A DNA stretch of 64,000 nt. Origin: Aquibium pacificus. GTDB taxonomy: Bacteria; Pseudomonadota; Alphaproteobacteria; Rhizobiales; Rhizobiaceae. The translations under genes and the position numbers were made by a program. Shown one piece after another: positions 12,398 through 22,224 of this stretch. The stretch is from positions 186,001 through 250,000 of the forward strand of contig NZ_JBDPGJ010000003.1 in assembly GCF_040839445.1 (NCBI RefSeq). The letters run 5' to 3'. The notes under the pieces were generated by a model. That model saw nothing but the letters and a program-made list of their open reading frames with translations, did not search any database and was not told where the DNA came from. Every line of letters starts with the position of its first letter. Position 1 is the first letter of the stretch.

Positions 12398-13972
12398 TTG
12401 GCGGACGAAGGCGCTCAAGGGGGCGTGACCCTTCTCGATGTCCGCGGTCTCACGAAGATCTTCGGGAGCCTGAGGGCGTGCGACGGGATCGACCTCGACA
12501 TCGCCCGGGGCGAGATCCATGCCCTGCTCGGCGAGAACGGTGCCGGCAAGTCCACGCTCGTCAAGATGCTCTTCGGCTCGCTTGAGCCGAACGCGGGGGA
12601 AATCCGCTGGGAAGGCCGCGCGGTGCGCATCGCCAACCCCAGCGAGGCGCGCAAGCTCGGCATCGGCATGGTCTTCCAGCACTTTTCGCTCTTCGAGGCG
12701 TTGACGGCCGCCGAGAACATCGCGCTGTCGCTGGACGACAAGACCCCCATCTCGACCATCGCCGCTAAGGCGCAGGCGCTCTCCTACAGCTACGGACTTC
12801 CGCTCGATCCCTACGCGATGGTCGGCGACCTGTCGGTCGGCGAACGGCAACGCATCGAGATCATCCGCTGCCTGCTCCAGACCCCGCAGCTGATCATCCT
12901 CGACGAGCCCACCTCGGTGCTCACCCCGCAGGAGGCCGACAAGCTCTTCGAGACGCTGGAAAGGCTGCGCGGCGAGGGCAAGTCGATCCTCTACATCTCG
13001 CACAGGCTGGAGGAGGTGAAGCGCATGTGCGACCGCGCCACCGTGCTGCGCCACGGCAAGGTGGTCGGCCACTGCGATCCCCGCAAGGAAACCGCGGCCT
13101 CGCTCGCCAACATGATGGTGGGCAGCGAAGTGCATGCGGTCGTGCGCGAGCATTCCAGTGCCATCGCGAGCGCCGAGGTGCTCCTGCGCATCGACCGGCT
13201 GAGCCGCGCGCCGGCGACGCCTTTTTCCATTCCCCTGCGCGACATCTCGCTGGATGTTAGAGCGGGCGAGGTCATCGGCATCGCGGGTGTTGCCGGCAAC
13301 GGCCAGGGCGAGTTCTTCGAGGCGATCTCGGGGGAAGTCGTGCAGGACCGGCCCGGGACGGTCACCGTCAGAGGCAAGCCGGCCGGGCGCGACGGCATCT
13401 CCGCGCGGCGCATGATGGGTGCGGCCTTCGTGCCAGAGGAGCGGCTCGGCCATGGCGCCGCGCCTGCCATGAAGCTGTCCGACAATCTGCTCCTGTCGCG
13501 CCACGCGACCGACCGCAACGCCTATCTCGGCGCGGCCGGCACGATCCGCAACGGCGCGGTTTCGGCCGCCGCCAAACGCATCAACCAGGAAATGGACGTG
13601 CGCAAGAGCGCGGAGGACCCGCCGGCCTCTGCGCTGTCGGGCGGCAATTTGCAGAAGTTCATCATCGGGCGCGAGCTCGACCGCAAGCCTGCGGTGCTGG
13701 TCGTCAACCAGCCGACCTGGGGCGTCGATGCGGGTGCTGCCTCGCGCATCCGCCAGGCGCTGATCGAACTCGCCCGCGACGGGTCGGCCGTGCTGGTGAT
13801 CAGCCAGGACCTGGACGAACTCTTCGAGATTTCCGACGCGATCGCCGTCATGCACAATGGCGAACTGTCGAAGCCGCTGCCGCGCGCCGAGGCTACGTTC
13901 GAGAAGATCGGCCTCCTGATGGGCGGCGCCGAGCCCGGCCATGTCCACGATCACGCGGCGGAGCCGGCCTGA
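12398..13972 (+). CDS. ABC importer ATPase (BMP/nucleoside type), two nucleotide-binding domains
   Basis: The 524-aa protein fuses two ABC ATPase domains, as in sugar- and nucleoside-type importers. The first has Walker A GENGAGKSTL and signature LSVGERQRIE with Walker B LIILDEPTSVLTPQE. The second has the relaxed GVAGNGQGEF in place of Walker A, signature LSGGNLQKFI, and a degenerate Walker B (VLVVNQPTWGVDA) in which the usual DEP is NQP. This asymmetry is normal for the family. Translation starts at TTG 12398 after GGGGTAGG. The gene is first in a four-gene operon with two permeases and a BMP-type binding protein. Confidence 0.93.
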   Translation: MADEGAQGGVTLLDVRGLTKIFGSLRACDGIDLDIARGEIHALLGENGAGKSTLVKMLFGSLEPNAGEIRWEGRAVRIANPSEARKLGIGMVFQHFSLFEALTAAENIALSLDDKTPISTIAAKAQALSYSYGLPLDPYAMVGDLSVGERQRIEIIRCLLQTPQLIILDEPTSVLTPQEADKLFETLERLRGEGKSILYISHRLEEVKRMCDRATVLRHGKVVGHCDPRKETAASLANMMVGSEVHAVVREHSSAIASAEVLLRIDRLSRAPATPFSIPLRDISLDVRAGEVIGIAGVAGNGQGEFFEAISGEVVQDRPGTVTVRGKPAGRDGISARRMMGAAFVPEERLGHGAAPAMKLSDNLLLSRHATDRNAYLGAAGTIRNGAVSAAAKRINQEMDVRKSAEDPPASALSGGNLQKFIIGRELDRKPAVLVVNQPTWGVDAGAASRIRQALIELARDGSAVLVISQDLDELFEISDAIAVMHNGELSKPLPRAEATFEKIGLLMGGAEPGHVHDHAAEPA

Positions 13973-15090
13973 TGCGCATCGAACTCGTCCGCCGGCCGCT
14001 GCAGTCGAAGCTCTTCTCCGCGCTGTCTCCCTTCATCGCCTTCGCGCTCATGGTGATCGCCGGCGCCATCATCTTCGCCGCTCTCGGCAAGAACCCGGTC
14101 GACGGCCTCTACGCCTATTTCATCGATCCGCTGACGGAGGTCTGGTCGCTGCACGAACTGGCGATCAAGGCCGCGCCGCTGATCCTGATCGCCGTCGGGC
14201 TCTCGGTCTGCTTCCTCTCCAGCAACTGGAACATCGGCGCCGAGGGACAGTTCACCATGGGCGCGATCGCGGGCAGCGTCATCCCGCTCTACTTCCCCGA
14301 CTTCCAGAATGCCTCCGTGCTGCCGCTGATGCTGATCTTCGGCGCCGTCGGCGGCGCGCTCTATGCCGGCATCCCGGCGATCCTGAAGGCGCGCTTCAAC
14401 ACCAACGAGATCCTGACGTCGCTCATGCTTGTCTATGTCGCCCAGCTGATCCTCGACTGGCTGGTGCGCGGACCCTGGCGCGACCCGGCGGCGATGAGCT
14501 TTCCGCAGGCGCCGCCTTTCCACTCCTGGGCGATCGTGCCGGAACTGTTCCCGATGTCGGGCCGCGCCAACTGGGGAATCGTCTTCGCCATCGTCGCGGC
14601 GATCGGCATCTGGTTCATGATGTCGCGCACGCTCAAGGGGTTCGAGATCAAGGTCATCGGCCAGAGCCCGAGGGCAGGGCGCTTCGGCGGCTTCTCCACC
14701 ACCCGGACGATCATCTTCGCCTTCCTCGTATCGGGCGCGCTGGCGGGCCTGGCGGGCATCACGGAGGTTGCCGGCGCCATCGGCCGGCTGCAGCCCTCGA
14801 TCTCGCCCGGCTACGGATTCGCGGCCATCATCGTCGCCTTCCTCGGGCGGCTCAATCCCCTCGGCATCATTGCTGCCGGCTTCGTGCTGGCGCTCTCCTA
14901 TCTCGGCGGCGAGGCGGCGCAGATCGCCATCGGCGTCACCGACAAGACGGTGCGCGCCTTCCAGGGCATGCTGCTGTTCTTCGTGCTGGCCTGCGACACG
15001 CTGATCCACTACCGCGTCCGCCTCGTGCGCCCGGCACCGGCAACCGCGCCCTCCGCCCCGGCGCTGGAGACCGCCCATGGGCATGGCTGA
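13972..15090 (+). CDS. ABC importer permease 1 (BMP/nucleoside type)
   Basis: The 372-aa polytopic membrane protein follows the ATPase with a one-base stop/start overlap (TGATG). It contains SSNWNIGAEGQFTMGAIAGS and a long NTNEILTSLMLVYVA segment, both typical of the YufP/BMP-system permease and sugar permease superfamily. It forms the transmembrane channel together with the next gene. The C-terminal tail is Pro/Ala-rich and cytoplasmic in character. Confidence 0.92.
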   Translation: MRIELVRRPLQSKLFSALSPFIAFALMVIAGAIIFAALGKNPVDGLYAYFIDPLTEVWSLHELAIKAAPLILIAVGLSVCFLSSNWNIGAEGQFTMGAIAGSVIPLYFPDFQNASVLPLMLIFGAVGGALYAGIPAILKARFNTNEILTSLMLVYVAQLILDWLVRGPWRDPAAMSFPQAPPFHSWAIVPELFPMSGRANWGIVFAIVAAIGIWFMMSRTLKGFEIKVIGQSPRAGRFGGFSTTRTIIFAFLVSGALAGLAGITEVAGAIGRLQPSISPGYGFAAIIVAFLGRLNPLGIIAAGFVLALSYLGGEAAQIAIGVTDKTVRAFQGMLLFFVLACDTLIHYRVRLVRPAPATAPSAPALETAHGHG

Positions 15091-16051
15091 GGCGATCCTG
15101 CTGACGATCGCGACCGCGGCGACCCCGCTGCTTCTGGCCGCCATCGGCGAACTGGTCGTGGAACGCTCCGGCGTGCTCAATCTCGGCGTCGAAGGCATGA
15201 TGCTGATGGGCGCGGTCGTAGCCTTCGGCATGGCGCACATGACGGGCAATGCCTGGATCGGCGTCCTTGCCGGCGCCATCGCCGGCATGCTGTTCTCCCT
15301 GCTCTTCGGCTTCCTGGCGCTGACGCTCGTCACCAACCAGGTGGCGACCGGCCTTGCCCTGACGCTGCTCGGCATCGGCCTGTCGGGCATGATCGGCGAG
15401 GCCTTCGTCGGCCAGCCGGGCGTCAAGCTCGGCGCCCTCGACATTCCCGTGCTGACGGACATCCCGCTGATCGGCCGCCTGCTTTTCGGCCAAGACCCGA
15501 TGTTCTACATCTCGCTCCTGCTTACCGGCGGCGTGATGTGGTTCCTGTTCCGCACGCGCGCCGGCTTGACCCTGCGCTCCGTCGGCGACAGCCACTCATC
15601 GGCGCATGCGCTCGGCATAAAGGTCATCGCGATCCGCTACATGGCGGTGATGTTCGGCGGCTTCTGCGCCGGTCTGGCAGGCGCCCAGCTCTCGCTGGTC
15701 TACACGACCCAGTGGATCGAGAACATGACGGCCGGCCGCGGCTGGATCGCGCTGGCGCTGGTCGTCTTCGCCTCCTGGCGTCCCTGGCGCGTGCTCGCCG
15801 GTGCCTATCTCTTCGGCGCCATCACCATCGCGCAGCTGCACATCCAGGCGACCAACCTCGGCGATCTCGCCGGACTTCCCGGCCCGCTCTACTGGCTGGC
15901 GGGGCTCGTCAAGGCGGTTCCGTCGCAGTTTCTTTCCTCGCTTCCCTATCTGGCAACCATCGTCGTTCTCGTCCTAATCTCCCGCAACAGGCGCCTGACG
16001 ATGATGAACACACCGGCTTCCCTGGGGCGGCCGTTCGTGCCGGACCGCTAG
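15077..16051 (+). CDS. ABC importer permease 2 (BMP/nucleoside type)
   Basis: The 324-aa membrane protein overlaps the preceding permease by 14 bases. It has the family's N-terminal LLAAIGELVVERSGVLNLGV and GMMLMGAVVAFGMA segments and a conserved SVGDSHSSAHALGI loop that contacts the ATPase. It matches YufQ-type permeases and completes the heterodimeric channel. The substrate is inferred from the neighbouring BMP-type binding protein. Confidence 0.92.
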   Translation: MGMAEAILLTIATAATPLLLAAIGELVVERSGVLNLGVEGMMLMGAVVAFGMAHMTGNAWIGVLAGAIAGMLFSLLFGFLALTLVTNQVATGLALTLLGIGLSGMIGEAFVGQPGVKLGALDIPVLTDIPLIGRLLFGQDPMFYISLLLTGGVMWFLFRTRAGLTLRSVGDSHSSAHALGIKVIAIRYMAVMFGGFCAGLAGAQLSLVYTTQWIENMTAGRGWIALALVVFASWRPWRVLAGAYLFGAITIAQLHIQATNLGDLAGLPGPLYWLAGLVKAVPSQFLSSLPYLATIVVLVLISRNRRLTMMNTPASLGRPFVPDR

Positions 16052-16101
16052 ATCCACCGGGATGATTGCCCCATTTCGAAACCAACAGAGGACATGAACA
16101 A

Positions 16102-17181
16102 ATGAGAAAGAGAACGCTACTGGCACTGGCCGCCGCGACGGCCCTGATGTCGGCGGGGACCGCCCTGGCGCAGGACAAGACCAAGGCCTGCTTCATCTAT
16201 GTCGGCCCAATCGGAGACTTCGGCTGGTCCTATCAGCACCACCAGGGCGCGCTGGAGATGCAGGAGGAACTCGGCGGCGAGGACAAGGTCGAGATCGCCT
16301 ATCTCGAAAGCGTTCCTGAGGGCGCCGACGCCGAACGCGCCATCGAGCGCTTCGCCCGGTCCGGCTGCAACATCGTCTTCACCACTTCCTTCGGCTACAT
16401 GGACGCCACCAACAAGGTCGCGGCGAAGTTCCCCGACGTGAAGTTCGAGCACGCCACCGGCTTCAAGCGCGAGCATCCGAACGTCGCTACCTACAACTCG
16501 AAGTTCCACGAAGGCCGCTACGTGCAGGGCGTGATCGCCGCCAGCCTCTCGGAGAAGGGCGTCGCCGGCTACATCGCCTCCTTCCCGATCCCGGAAGTGG
16601 TGATGGGCATCAATTCCTTCGTGCTCGGCGCGCAGTCGGTCGATCCCGATTTCAAGGTCAAGGTCGTGTGGGCCAACACCTGGTTCGACCCGGGCAAGGA
16701 AGCCGATGCAGCCAAGGTGCTGATCGACCAGGGCGTCGACATCATCACCCAGCATACCGATTCCACCGCGCCGATGCAGGTCGCGCACGAACGAGGCATC
16801 AAGGCCTTCGGCCAGGCCTCCGACATGATCAAGTTCGGTCCCGAGACGCAGCTCACCTCGATCGTCGACGACTGGGGTCCGTACTACGCAAAGCGGGTCA
16901 AGGCGGTCATGGACGGCACCTGGGAGCAGGTCGACGTCTGGGGCGGCATGGCCGACGGCCACGTCGTGATGGCGCCCTACACCAACATGCCCGACGACGT
17001 GAAGAAGCTCGCCGAAGAGACCCAGGCCAAGATCACCTCGGGCGAACTCAACCCCTTCGCCGGACCGATCAACAAGCAGGACGGTTCGGTGTGGCTGAAG
17101 GAAGGCGAAGTCGCCGACGACGGCACGCTGCTCGGCATGAACTTCTACGTCGAAGGCGTGGACGACCAGCTGCCGCAGTGA
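16102..17181 (+). CDS. BMP-family ABC transporter substrate-binding protein
   Basis: The 359-aa periplasmic protein starts at ATG 16102 with a signal peptide (MRKRTLLALAAATALMSAGT ending ALA). The mature protein shows the BMP/Med pattern: FIYVGPIGDFGWSYQHHQGA, FTTSFGYMDATNKVAAKFPD and VDIITQHTDSTAPM. BMP-family proteins bind purine nucleosides or related compounds; no cysteine follows the signal peptide, so this one is soluble. AGAGGACA before the ATG is the likely ribosome-binding site. An upstream in-frame start at 16066 is rejected because it would bury the signal peptide. Confidence 0.92.
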   Translation: MRKRTLLALAAATALMSAGTALAQDKTKACFIYVGPIGDFGWSYQHHQGALEMQEELGGEDKVEIAYLESVPEGADAERAIERFARSGCNIVFTTSFGYMDATNKVAAKFPDVKFEHATGFKREHPNVATYNSKFHEGRYVQGVIAASLSEKGVAGYIASFPIPEVVMGINSFVLGAQSVDPDFKVKVVWANTWFDPGKEADAAKVLIDQGVDIITQHTDSTAPMQVAHERGIKAFGQASDMIKFGPETQLTSIVDDWGPYYAKRVKAVMDGTWEQVDVWGGMADGHVVMAPYTNMPDDVKKLAEETQAKITSGELNPFAGPINKQDGSVWLKEGEVADDGTLLGMNFYVEGVDDQLPQ

Positions 17182-17203
17182 GGCTGCGGCCCAGAGACCA
17201 GAC

Positions 17204-17234
17204 GGGGAGGGCGCCCATTGCGGCGCCCTTCCCC
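17204..17234. terminator. Strong hairpin after the BMP importer operon
   Basis: GGGGAGGGCGCC and GGCGCCCTTCCCC pair into a 12-bp stem with a single bulged T and a 6-nt loop, 22 bases after the binding-protein stop. There is no T-run, so it may work as a 3'-end stabiliser or with Rho rather than as a classical intrinsic terminator. Confidence 0.6.
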
Positions 17235-17421
17235 ATACAGTCGCTTCTGCTGGATCTCTGGTGAACCCCGGGACCGTTCACTGACCCTTGAGCCTGTCGA
17301 TCTCGTCTAGGCAACGCGATCTGATCTCAGAGCGGCAGGAGCGATTCCAGAATTTATCAACTGAAGGCTGGCCTGTTGCACGCCTTGCGTGGGTTCCGAT
17401 GTCTTGGCGTTGTAGCCGCAG

Positions 17422-18243
17422 TCAGCCCACGAAAGCCCGCTCGACCACGAAATCCGCGGGCGCAGCGTTGGACCCCTCGACCAGCCCGGCCTTCTCGACC
17501 AGTTCCTTGACGTCGCGGATCATGTCGAGCGAACCGCAGATCATCACCCTGTCCACCTCCGGATCGAAGGACGGCACGCCGAGGTCGGCGAAGAGCCTGC
17601 CCGACGAAATCAGGTCGGTGATGCGGCCGTTGCGCGCCGACGGCTCGCGGGTGGTGGAAGCGTAGTAGGACAGCCGCCCTTCCGTGAGTTCACCGATCAG
17701 CGGATCCTGCGAGACGCTCGCAAACAGCGCATCGCCATATTGTAGCTCGGCGACGTCGCGGCAGGTGTTGGTGAGCACGATCTCCTCGAACTTGTCGTAG
17801 GTGTCGGGATCGCGGACGAGGCTGGCGAAAGGCGCGATGCCGGTGCCGGTGGCGATCATCCACAGCCGCTTGCCGGGCTTCAGCGCATCCACCACCAGCG
17901 TACCGGTGGACTTCTGGCGGAGCAGGATCGTGTCGCCCGGTACGATCTTCTGCAGTTCAGAAGTCAGCGGTCCGTCCGGCACCTTGATCGAGTAGAACTC
18001 CAGTTCGTCGTCCCACGCCGGGCTCGCGATCGAATAGGCGCGAAACACCGGCTTCTCCGCGTTCGGCAGGCCGATCATGACGAATTCGCCCGAACGGAAG
18101 CGAAAGCTCTGAGGCCGCGTGATGCGGAACGAGAACAGCCGGTCGGTATGGTGCTTCACCGACACCACGGTCTCGGCATGCACGTTCGCCGGGATCGGGA
18201 ACTTCCGCGGCTCGTCATTGGCGTTGGCGGGAACCGGAATCAT
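17422..18243 (-). CDS. fpr: Ferredoxin/flavodoxin--NADP+ reductase
   Basis: The 273-aa flavoprotein transfers electrons between NADPH and ferredoxin or flavodoxin. It contains the FAD-binding FRAYSIASPAWDDELEF segment (RxYSxxS), the NADP-binding MIATGTGIAPFASLVRDP segment, and MICGSLDMIRD near the end. Its length and layout fit the bacterial subclass-I Fpr that occurs in alphaproteobacteria. It stands alone and is divergent from hyuA. Confidence 0.93.
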   Translation of the reverse strand: MIPVPANANDEPRKFPIPANVHAETVVSVKHHTDRLFSFRITRPQSFRFRSGEFVMIGLPNAEKPVFRAYSIASPAWDDELEFYSIKVPDGPLTSELQKIVPGDTILLRQKSTGTLVVDALKPGKRLWMIATGTGIAPFASLVRDPDTYDKFEEIVLTNTCRDVAELQYGDALFASVSQDPLIGELTEGRLSYYASTTREPSARNGRITDLISSGRLFADLGVPSFDPEVDRVMICGSLDMIRDVKELVEKAGLVEGSNAAPADFVVERAFVG

Positions 18244-18354
18244 CGGCTCGACCCTCGTGTCTGGAGTGCGTGCTGCATGACCTCTCGCGGCGTTTCCGCG
18301 GGCGGTCCGGATGACTGGACGAGGCCTCGAAAACCTCTCTCTTGCCCGGTGAAT

Positions 18355-18370
18355 TTATTAGTATACAAAT
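18355..18370. promoter_or_regulatory. Possible GntR-type operator upstream of hyuA
   Basis: An AT-rich near-palindrome centred on GTATAC (TTAGTATACAAA) stands out in the GC-rich gap between fpr and hyuA, about 82 bases before the hyuA ATG. Operators with a GTATAC core are typical of several GntR-family repressors. No regulator gene is adjacent, so the assignment is an inference. Confidence 0.35.
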
Positions 18371-18451
18371 GAAAATCGGGTCAAGGCGCGGGGGTAGACG
18401 CCCATTCCAAATGGCGCCCGATCCGTAGGGCGCGCGTTTCGGGAATCCGCC

Positions 18452-20527
18452 ATGGACGAGAAAACCGGCGTTTCATCGGCCGGAGTGGTCGCGGGCGTGG
18501 ACGTCGGCGGAACGTTCACGGACCTGATCCTCATCGACGGCAGGGACGGCGGCAAGGTCCGCCTCGCCAAGACGCCCACCACGGTCGACAATCAGGCATT
18601 CGGCGTCGTCAAGGCGCTGGAATCGATCGATTTTCCGATCGCGGGCATCGACCTCCTCGTGCACGGAACCACCACGACCACGAATGCCGTTCTGGAGCGC
18701 CGTCTGGCTCGGACGGGCATGATCACCACGGCCGGCTTCCGCGACGTCATCGAACTCGGCCGGCGCACCCGGCCTCAAGCCTACGGCATGACGGGCGTCT
18801 TCGTGCCGGTGATCCCGCGCGACCTGCGTCTCGAAGTCGCGGAGCGGATGGAAGCTTCCGGCGCCGTACGGGTGCCGCTCGACGGGGAGGGGGTGAGGAC
18901 GGCGGTCCGCCGTCTGCTCGACGCCGGCTGCGAATCTCTCGTGATCCACTTTCTGCATGCCTATGCCAATCCGGCGCACGAACTGCGCGCCGCCGAGATC
19001 GCGGCGCAAGAATGGCCGAACGGGCACATCACCATGGGACATGCGCTCCTGTCGGAAGCCCGCGAGTTCGAGCGCGGCGTCACGGCCGCGGTCAACGCCT
19101 CGGTCCAGCCGATCCTGGAGCGTTATGTCGGCCGGCTGCGGGCGGAGTTGCAGGCGCGCGGCTATCGCCGCGAGTTCCTGGTCATGAACGGCAATGGCGG
19201 CATGATCTCGGCTGGCCTCGTCACGCGGGAGGCGGCCAAGACCGTGATGTCCGGGCCGGCCTCGGGGGTGATGGCTGCCGCCTACACGGCGCGGCGCGCG
19301 GGCTTCGAAAACGTCATCACCTACGACATGGGCGGCACCTCCACCGACGTCGCGCTCATTCGCGGCGCCCAGCCGGCCGTCTCGAACGAGATCGAGATCG
19401 AGTACGCCATGCCGATCCACGTGCCCATGGTGGACGTCCACACGGTCGGCGCCGGCGGTGGCTCGATCGCGCGCGTCGACGATGCGGGGCTGCTGCGGGT
19501 CGGCCCCGAAAGCGCCGGCGCCATGCCCGGCCCGATCTGCTACGGGCGCGGCGGCACCGATCCGACCATCTCGGACGCTAACCTGTTGCTCGGACGGCTG
19601 AACGCCAAGAAACTCCTGTCGGTCGACGGCGCCGTGGATGTCGAGTTCATCCGCGACACATTCGCCCGCACGCTCGGGCAACGGCTGGGAGTCGATGCGA
19701 CCACCGCCGCCGGCGCGGTGCTGACAATCGCCAATACGAAGATGGCGGGCGCGGTGCGCATGGTGTCGATCGCGCGCGGCAACGACCCGCGCGACTTCGC
19801 CCTTTTCGCCTTCGGCGGCGCCGGTCCGCTCCACGCCACCGCGCTCGCCCGCGAACTTGGCATCCCCAGGGTCATCGTCCCGGCGCGGCCAGGCATCACC
19901 AACGCGCTCGGTTGCGTCGTCGCCGACCTGCGCCACGACTTCGTGCGCACGGTCAACCAGCCGGTCGCCGGCCTCGACGAAGCGGCGGTCCGCGATATCC
20001 TCGAAGCTCAGGCCGTTGAGGGACGCGAGGCCATCGGACGCGAGGCCGTGAAACCCGCGGCAGTCAAAATCGTCCATTCGGCCGACATGCAGTTCGTCGG
20101 CCAGACGCATCTCCTCAACGTCCCGCTTCCCTCCGCCGCGGTCGATCGTGCCGTGCTGCAGTCGCTCTTCGAAAAGGCTTACTTCGCGCGTTTCAAGGTG
20201 GAACTTCCCGAGATTCGCGCCAACCTCGTCAACCTCAACACCTCCGTCATCGGCGAACGCGCGTCTGTCGACCTGGCGACCCTGATCGATCCGGCGGGCC
20301 GCCGCGCGACGTTGGCGGAGGCGCTGGCCGAGACCCGCCCCGTCTGGTTCGACGGGAGCTGGCATGACACGCCAGTCTACGACCGCGAGCGGTTGCCGCT
20401 CGACGCGATCTTCGACGGACCGGCCATCGTGGAACAGATGGATGCCACGACGGTGGTCGAACCCGGCGACCGGGTCCGCTCCGACACCGACGGCAACCTG
20501 ATCGTGGAGGTGGGGAAGTCCGCATGA
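18452..20527 (+). CDS. hyuA: Hydantoinase/5-oxoprolinase family ATP-dependent amidohydrolase, subunit A
   Basis: The 691-aa protein has the actin-like ATPase fold of HyuA: the N-terminal phosphate loop VAGVDVGGTFTDLILIDG, the TTTTTNAVLERRLA segment, and a second glycine loop, YDMGGTSTDVALIRG. HyuA works with HyuB in ATP-driven opening of N-methylhydantoin, 5-oxoproline or related cyclic amides. The substrate cannot be assigned. ATG 18452 has no strong ribosome-binding site. The stop overlaps the start of hyuB in ATGA, giving a coupled pair. Confidence 0.9.
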   Translation: MDEKTGVSSAGVVAGVDVGGTFTDLILIDGRDGGKVRLAKTPTTVDNQAFGVVKALESIDFPIAGIDLLVHGTTTTTNAVLERRLARTGMITTAGFRDVIELGRRTRPQAYGMTGVFVPVIPRDLRLEVAERMEASGAVRVPLDGEGVRTAVRRLLDAGCESLVIHFLHAYANPAHELRAAEIAAQEWPNGHITMGHALLSEAREFERGVTAAVNASVQPILERYVGRLRAELQARGYRREFLVMNGNGGMISAGLVTREAAKTVMSGPASGVMAAAYTARRAGFENVITYDMGGTSTDVALIRGAQPAVSNEIEIEYAMPIHVPMVDVHTVGAGGGSIARVDDAGLLRVGPESAGAMPGPICYGRGGTDPTISDANLLLGRLNAKKLLSVDGAVDVEFIRDTFARTLGQRLGVDATTAAGAVLTIANTKMAGAVRMVSIARGNDPRDFALFAFGGAGPLHATALARELGIPRVIVPARPGITNALGCVVADLRHDFVRTVNQPVAGLDEAAVRDILEAQAVEGREAIGREAVKPAAVKIVHSADMQFVGQTHLLNVPLPSAAVDRAVLQSLFEKAYFARFKVELPEIRANLVNLNTSVIGERASVDLATLIDPAGRRATLAEALAETRPVWFDGSWHDTPVYDRERLPLDAIFDGPAIVEQMDATTVVEPGDRVRSDTDGNLIVEVGKSA

Positions 20528-22212
20528 GTTTGCTCGACGCCATCACGCTTTCCGTCATCCAGGCCGGCCTCGCGCAGGTCTGCGACGAGATGGACCTCAC
20601 CTTCTCCCGCGCTGCCTTCTCCCCGGTCATCGCGGAAGCCAACGACCGTTCCGACGGGATCTATTCGGCAACGGACGGTTCGCTGATCGCGCAGGGCATC
20701 GGCGGCCTGCCGGTCTTCGTCGGCGTCATGCAGTATTCCACCCGCACGATCATCGAGATGATCGCAGACGGGCGCTGCCAGCCGCCGGAACCGGGCGACA
20801 TCTACATCGTCAACGATCCCTATCTCGGCGGCACGCACCTGATGGACGTGCGCTTCGCCATGCCGGTCTGGCGCGGCGAAAAGATCTTCTGCTGGCTCTC
20901 CAACACCGGCCACTGGCCCGACATCGGCGGCTCGGTTCCCGGCGGTTTTTCCGCCTCGGCCACCGCCGTCGAGCAGGAGGGCCTGCGCCTGCCGCCGGTC
21001 AAGCTCTTCAAGCGCGGAAAGCTCGATCCCGAGATCCACGCGATCATCGCCTCCAACATCCGCATCGCCGACCAGCGTATCGGCGACATCAAGGCGCAGG
21101 CCGCGGCCCTGATGGTCGGCGAGGACCGGCTCTGCCAGCTTCTCGACCGCTACGGCGACGCCACGATCACCGATGCCATCGCCGAGTTGCGCCGTCGCGC
21201 CACCGACCAGATGCGCGCGCGCATCGCCGAAATCCCCGACGGCGTCTATCGCTCGAAGGCCTATGTCGATTCCGACGGCGTGGTCGACGCGCCGCTCACC
21301 ATCGCGCTTTCCGTCGAGAAGGCCGGCGAGACGCTCACCTTCGACTTCTCCGGCTCCAGCGCGCCGTGCACCGGGCCGATGAACAGCGTGCTCGCCACCA
21401 CGCTCTCCTCCGTCTATCTCGCCATGCGCCACATCTTTCCCGACGTGCCGATCAGCGCCGGCGCCTTCGAGCCGCTGGTGGTGAAGCGGCCGGAAGGCAC
21501 CTTCCTCGATGCGCATTATCCGCGCCCCGTGTCGGGCTGCGCGGCGGAAGTCTCGCAGCGCATCGCGGAGGCCGTGTTTGCCGCCATGGTGCAGGCGCTG
21601 CCCGACAGGGTGACCGCCGCGCCTGCCGGTTCGTCCGGCAATTTCGCGCTCGGCGGCTTCGACCCGGCGAGGAACCGCAGCTTCGTGCTCTACCAACTGT
21701 CGGGCGGCGGCTATGGCGGCAATGCGGACCACGACGGGCTCTCGAACGGCTGCTCGACCATCGGCATCTCGAAATCGCCGCCGATCGAGGTAATGGAACA
21801 GGCCTATCCGATCCTCTACCGCCACTACGCCCTGCGCGAAGGCTCCGGCGGCGCCGGCCGGCACCGCGGCGGCTTCGGCCTGTCCTACGAGATCGAACTG
21901 CTGAGAGGCGAAGCCCGCGCGTCCTTCGTCATGGACCACGGGCGATTCGGCCCGCAGGGCGCGCTGGGTGGCGAGGACGGCGCGGTGAACACCGTCACGG
22001 TCTGGCGCGGCGGCGAGCCGCACGTGCCAAAGCACTTGTCCAAGGAACAGGACATTCCCATGAATCCCGGCGACCGCGTGGCGGTCGGCACGCCTGGCGG
22101 CGGCGGTTACGGCGATCCTGGGGAGCGCGATCCGGCGCTGGTCAGGCGCGATCTCGAACTGGGCTACTATACGCCTGAGGAGGCAGCCCAGAAATTCGGC
22201 TACCGGGGCTGA
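20524..22212 (+). CDS. hyuB: Hydantoinase/5-oxoprolinase family amidohydrolase, subunit B
   Basis: The 562-aa HyuB partner contains EMDLTFSRAAFSPVIAEAND, the NDPYLGGTHLMD metal-site region, NTGHWPDIGGSVPGG and a Gly-rich C-terminal end (TPGGGGYGDPGERDP), all family hallmarks. It begins inside the hyuA stop codon. A and B subunits are normally of this size (about 690 and 560 aa), so both look intact. A GST gene converges on it from the right. Confidence 0.92.
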   Translation: MSLLDAITLSVIQAGLAQVCDEMDLTFSRAAFSPVIAEANDRSDGIYSATDGSLIAQGIGGLPVFVGVMQYSTRTIIEMIADGRCQPPEPGDIYIVNDPYLGGTHLMDVRFAMPVWRGEKIFCWLSNTGHWPDIGGSVPGGFSASATAVEQEGLRLPPVKLFKRGKLDPEIHAIIASNIRIADQRIGDIKAQAAALMVGEDRLCQLLDRYGDATITDAIAELRRRATDQMRARIAEIPDGVYRSKAYVDSDGVVDAPLTIALSVEKAGETLTFDFSGSSAPCTGPMNSVLATTLSSVYLAMRHIFPDVPISAGAFEPLVVKRPEGTFLDAHYPRPVSGCAAEVSQRIAEAVFAAMVQALPDRVTAAPAGSSGNFALGGFDPARNRSFVLYQLSGGGYGGNADHDGLSNGCSTIGISKSPPIEVMEQAYPILYRHYALREGSGGAGRHRGGFGLSYEIELLRGEARASFVMDHGRFGPQGALGGEDGAVNTVTVWRGGEPHVPKHLSKEQDIPMNPGDRVAVGTPGGGGYGDPGERDPALVRRDLELGYYTPEEAAQKFGYRG

Positions 22213-22224
22213 CCGACCCGCCGC

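Noticed and set aside
18473..22035. Long reverse-strand frames opposite hyuA and hyuB
   Set aside because: Both are shadows of genes with complete family motifs on the forward strand.
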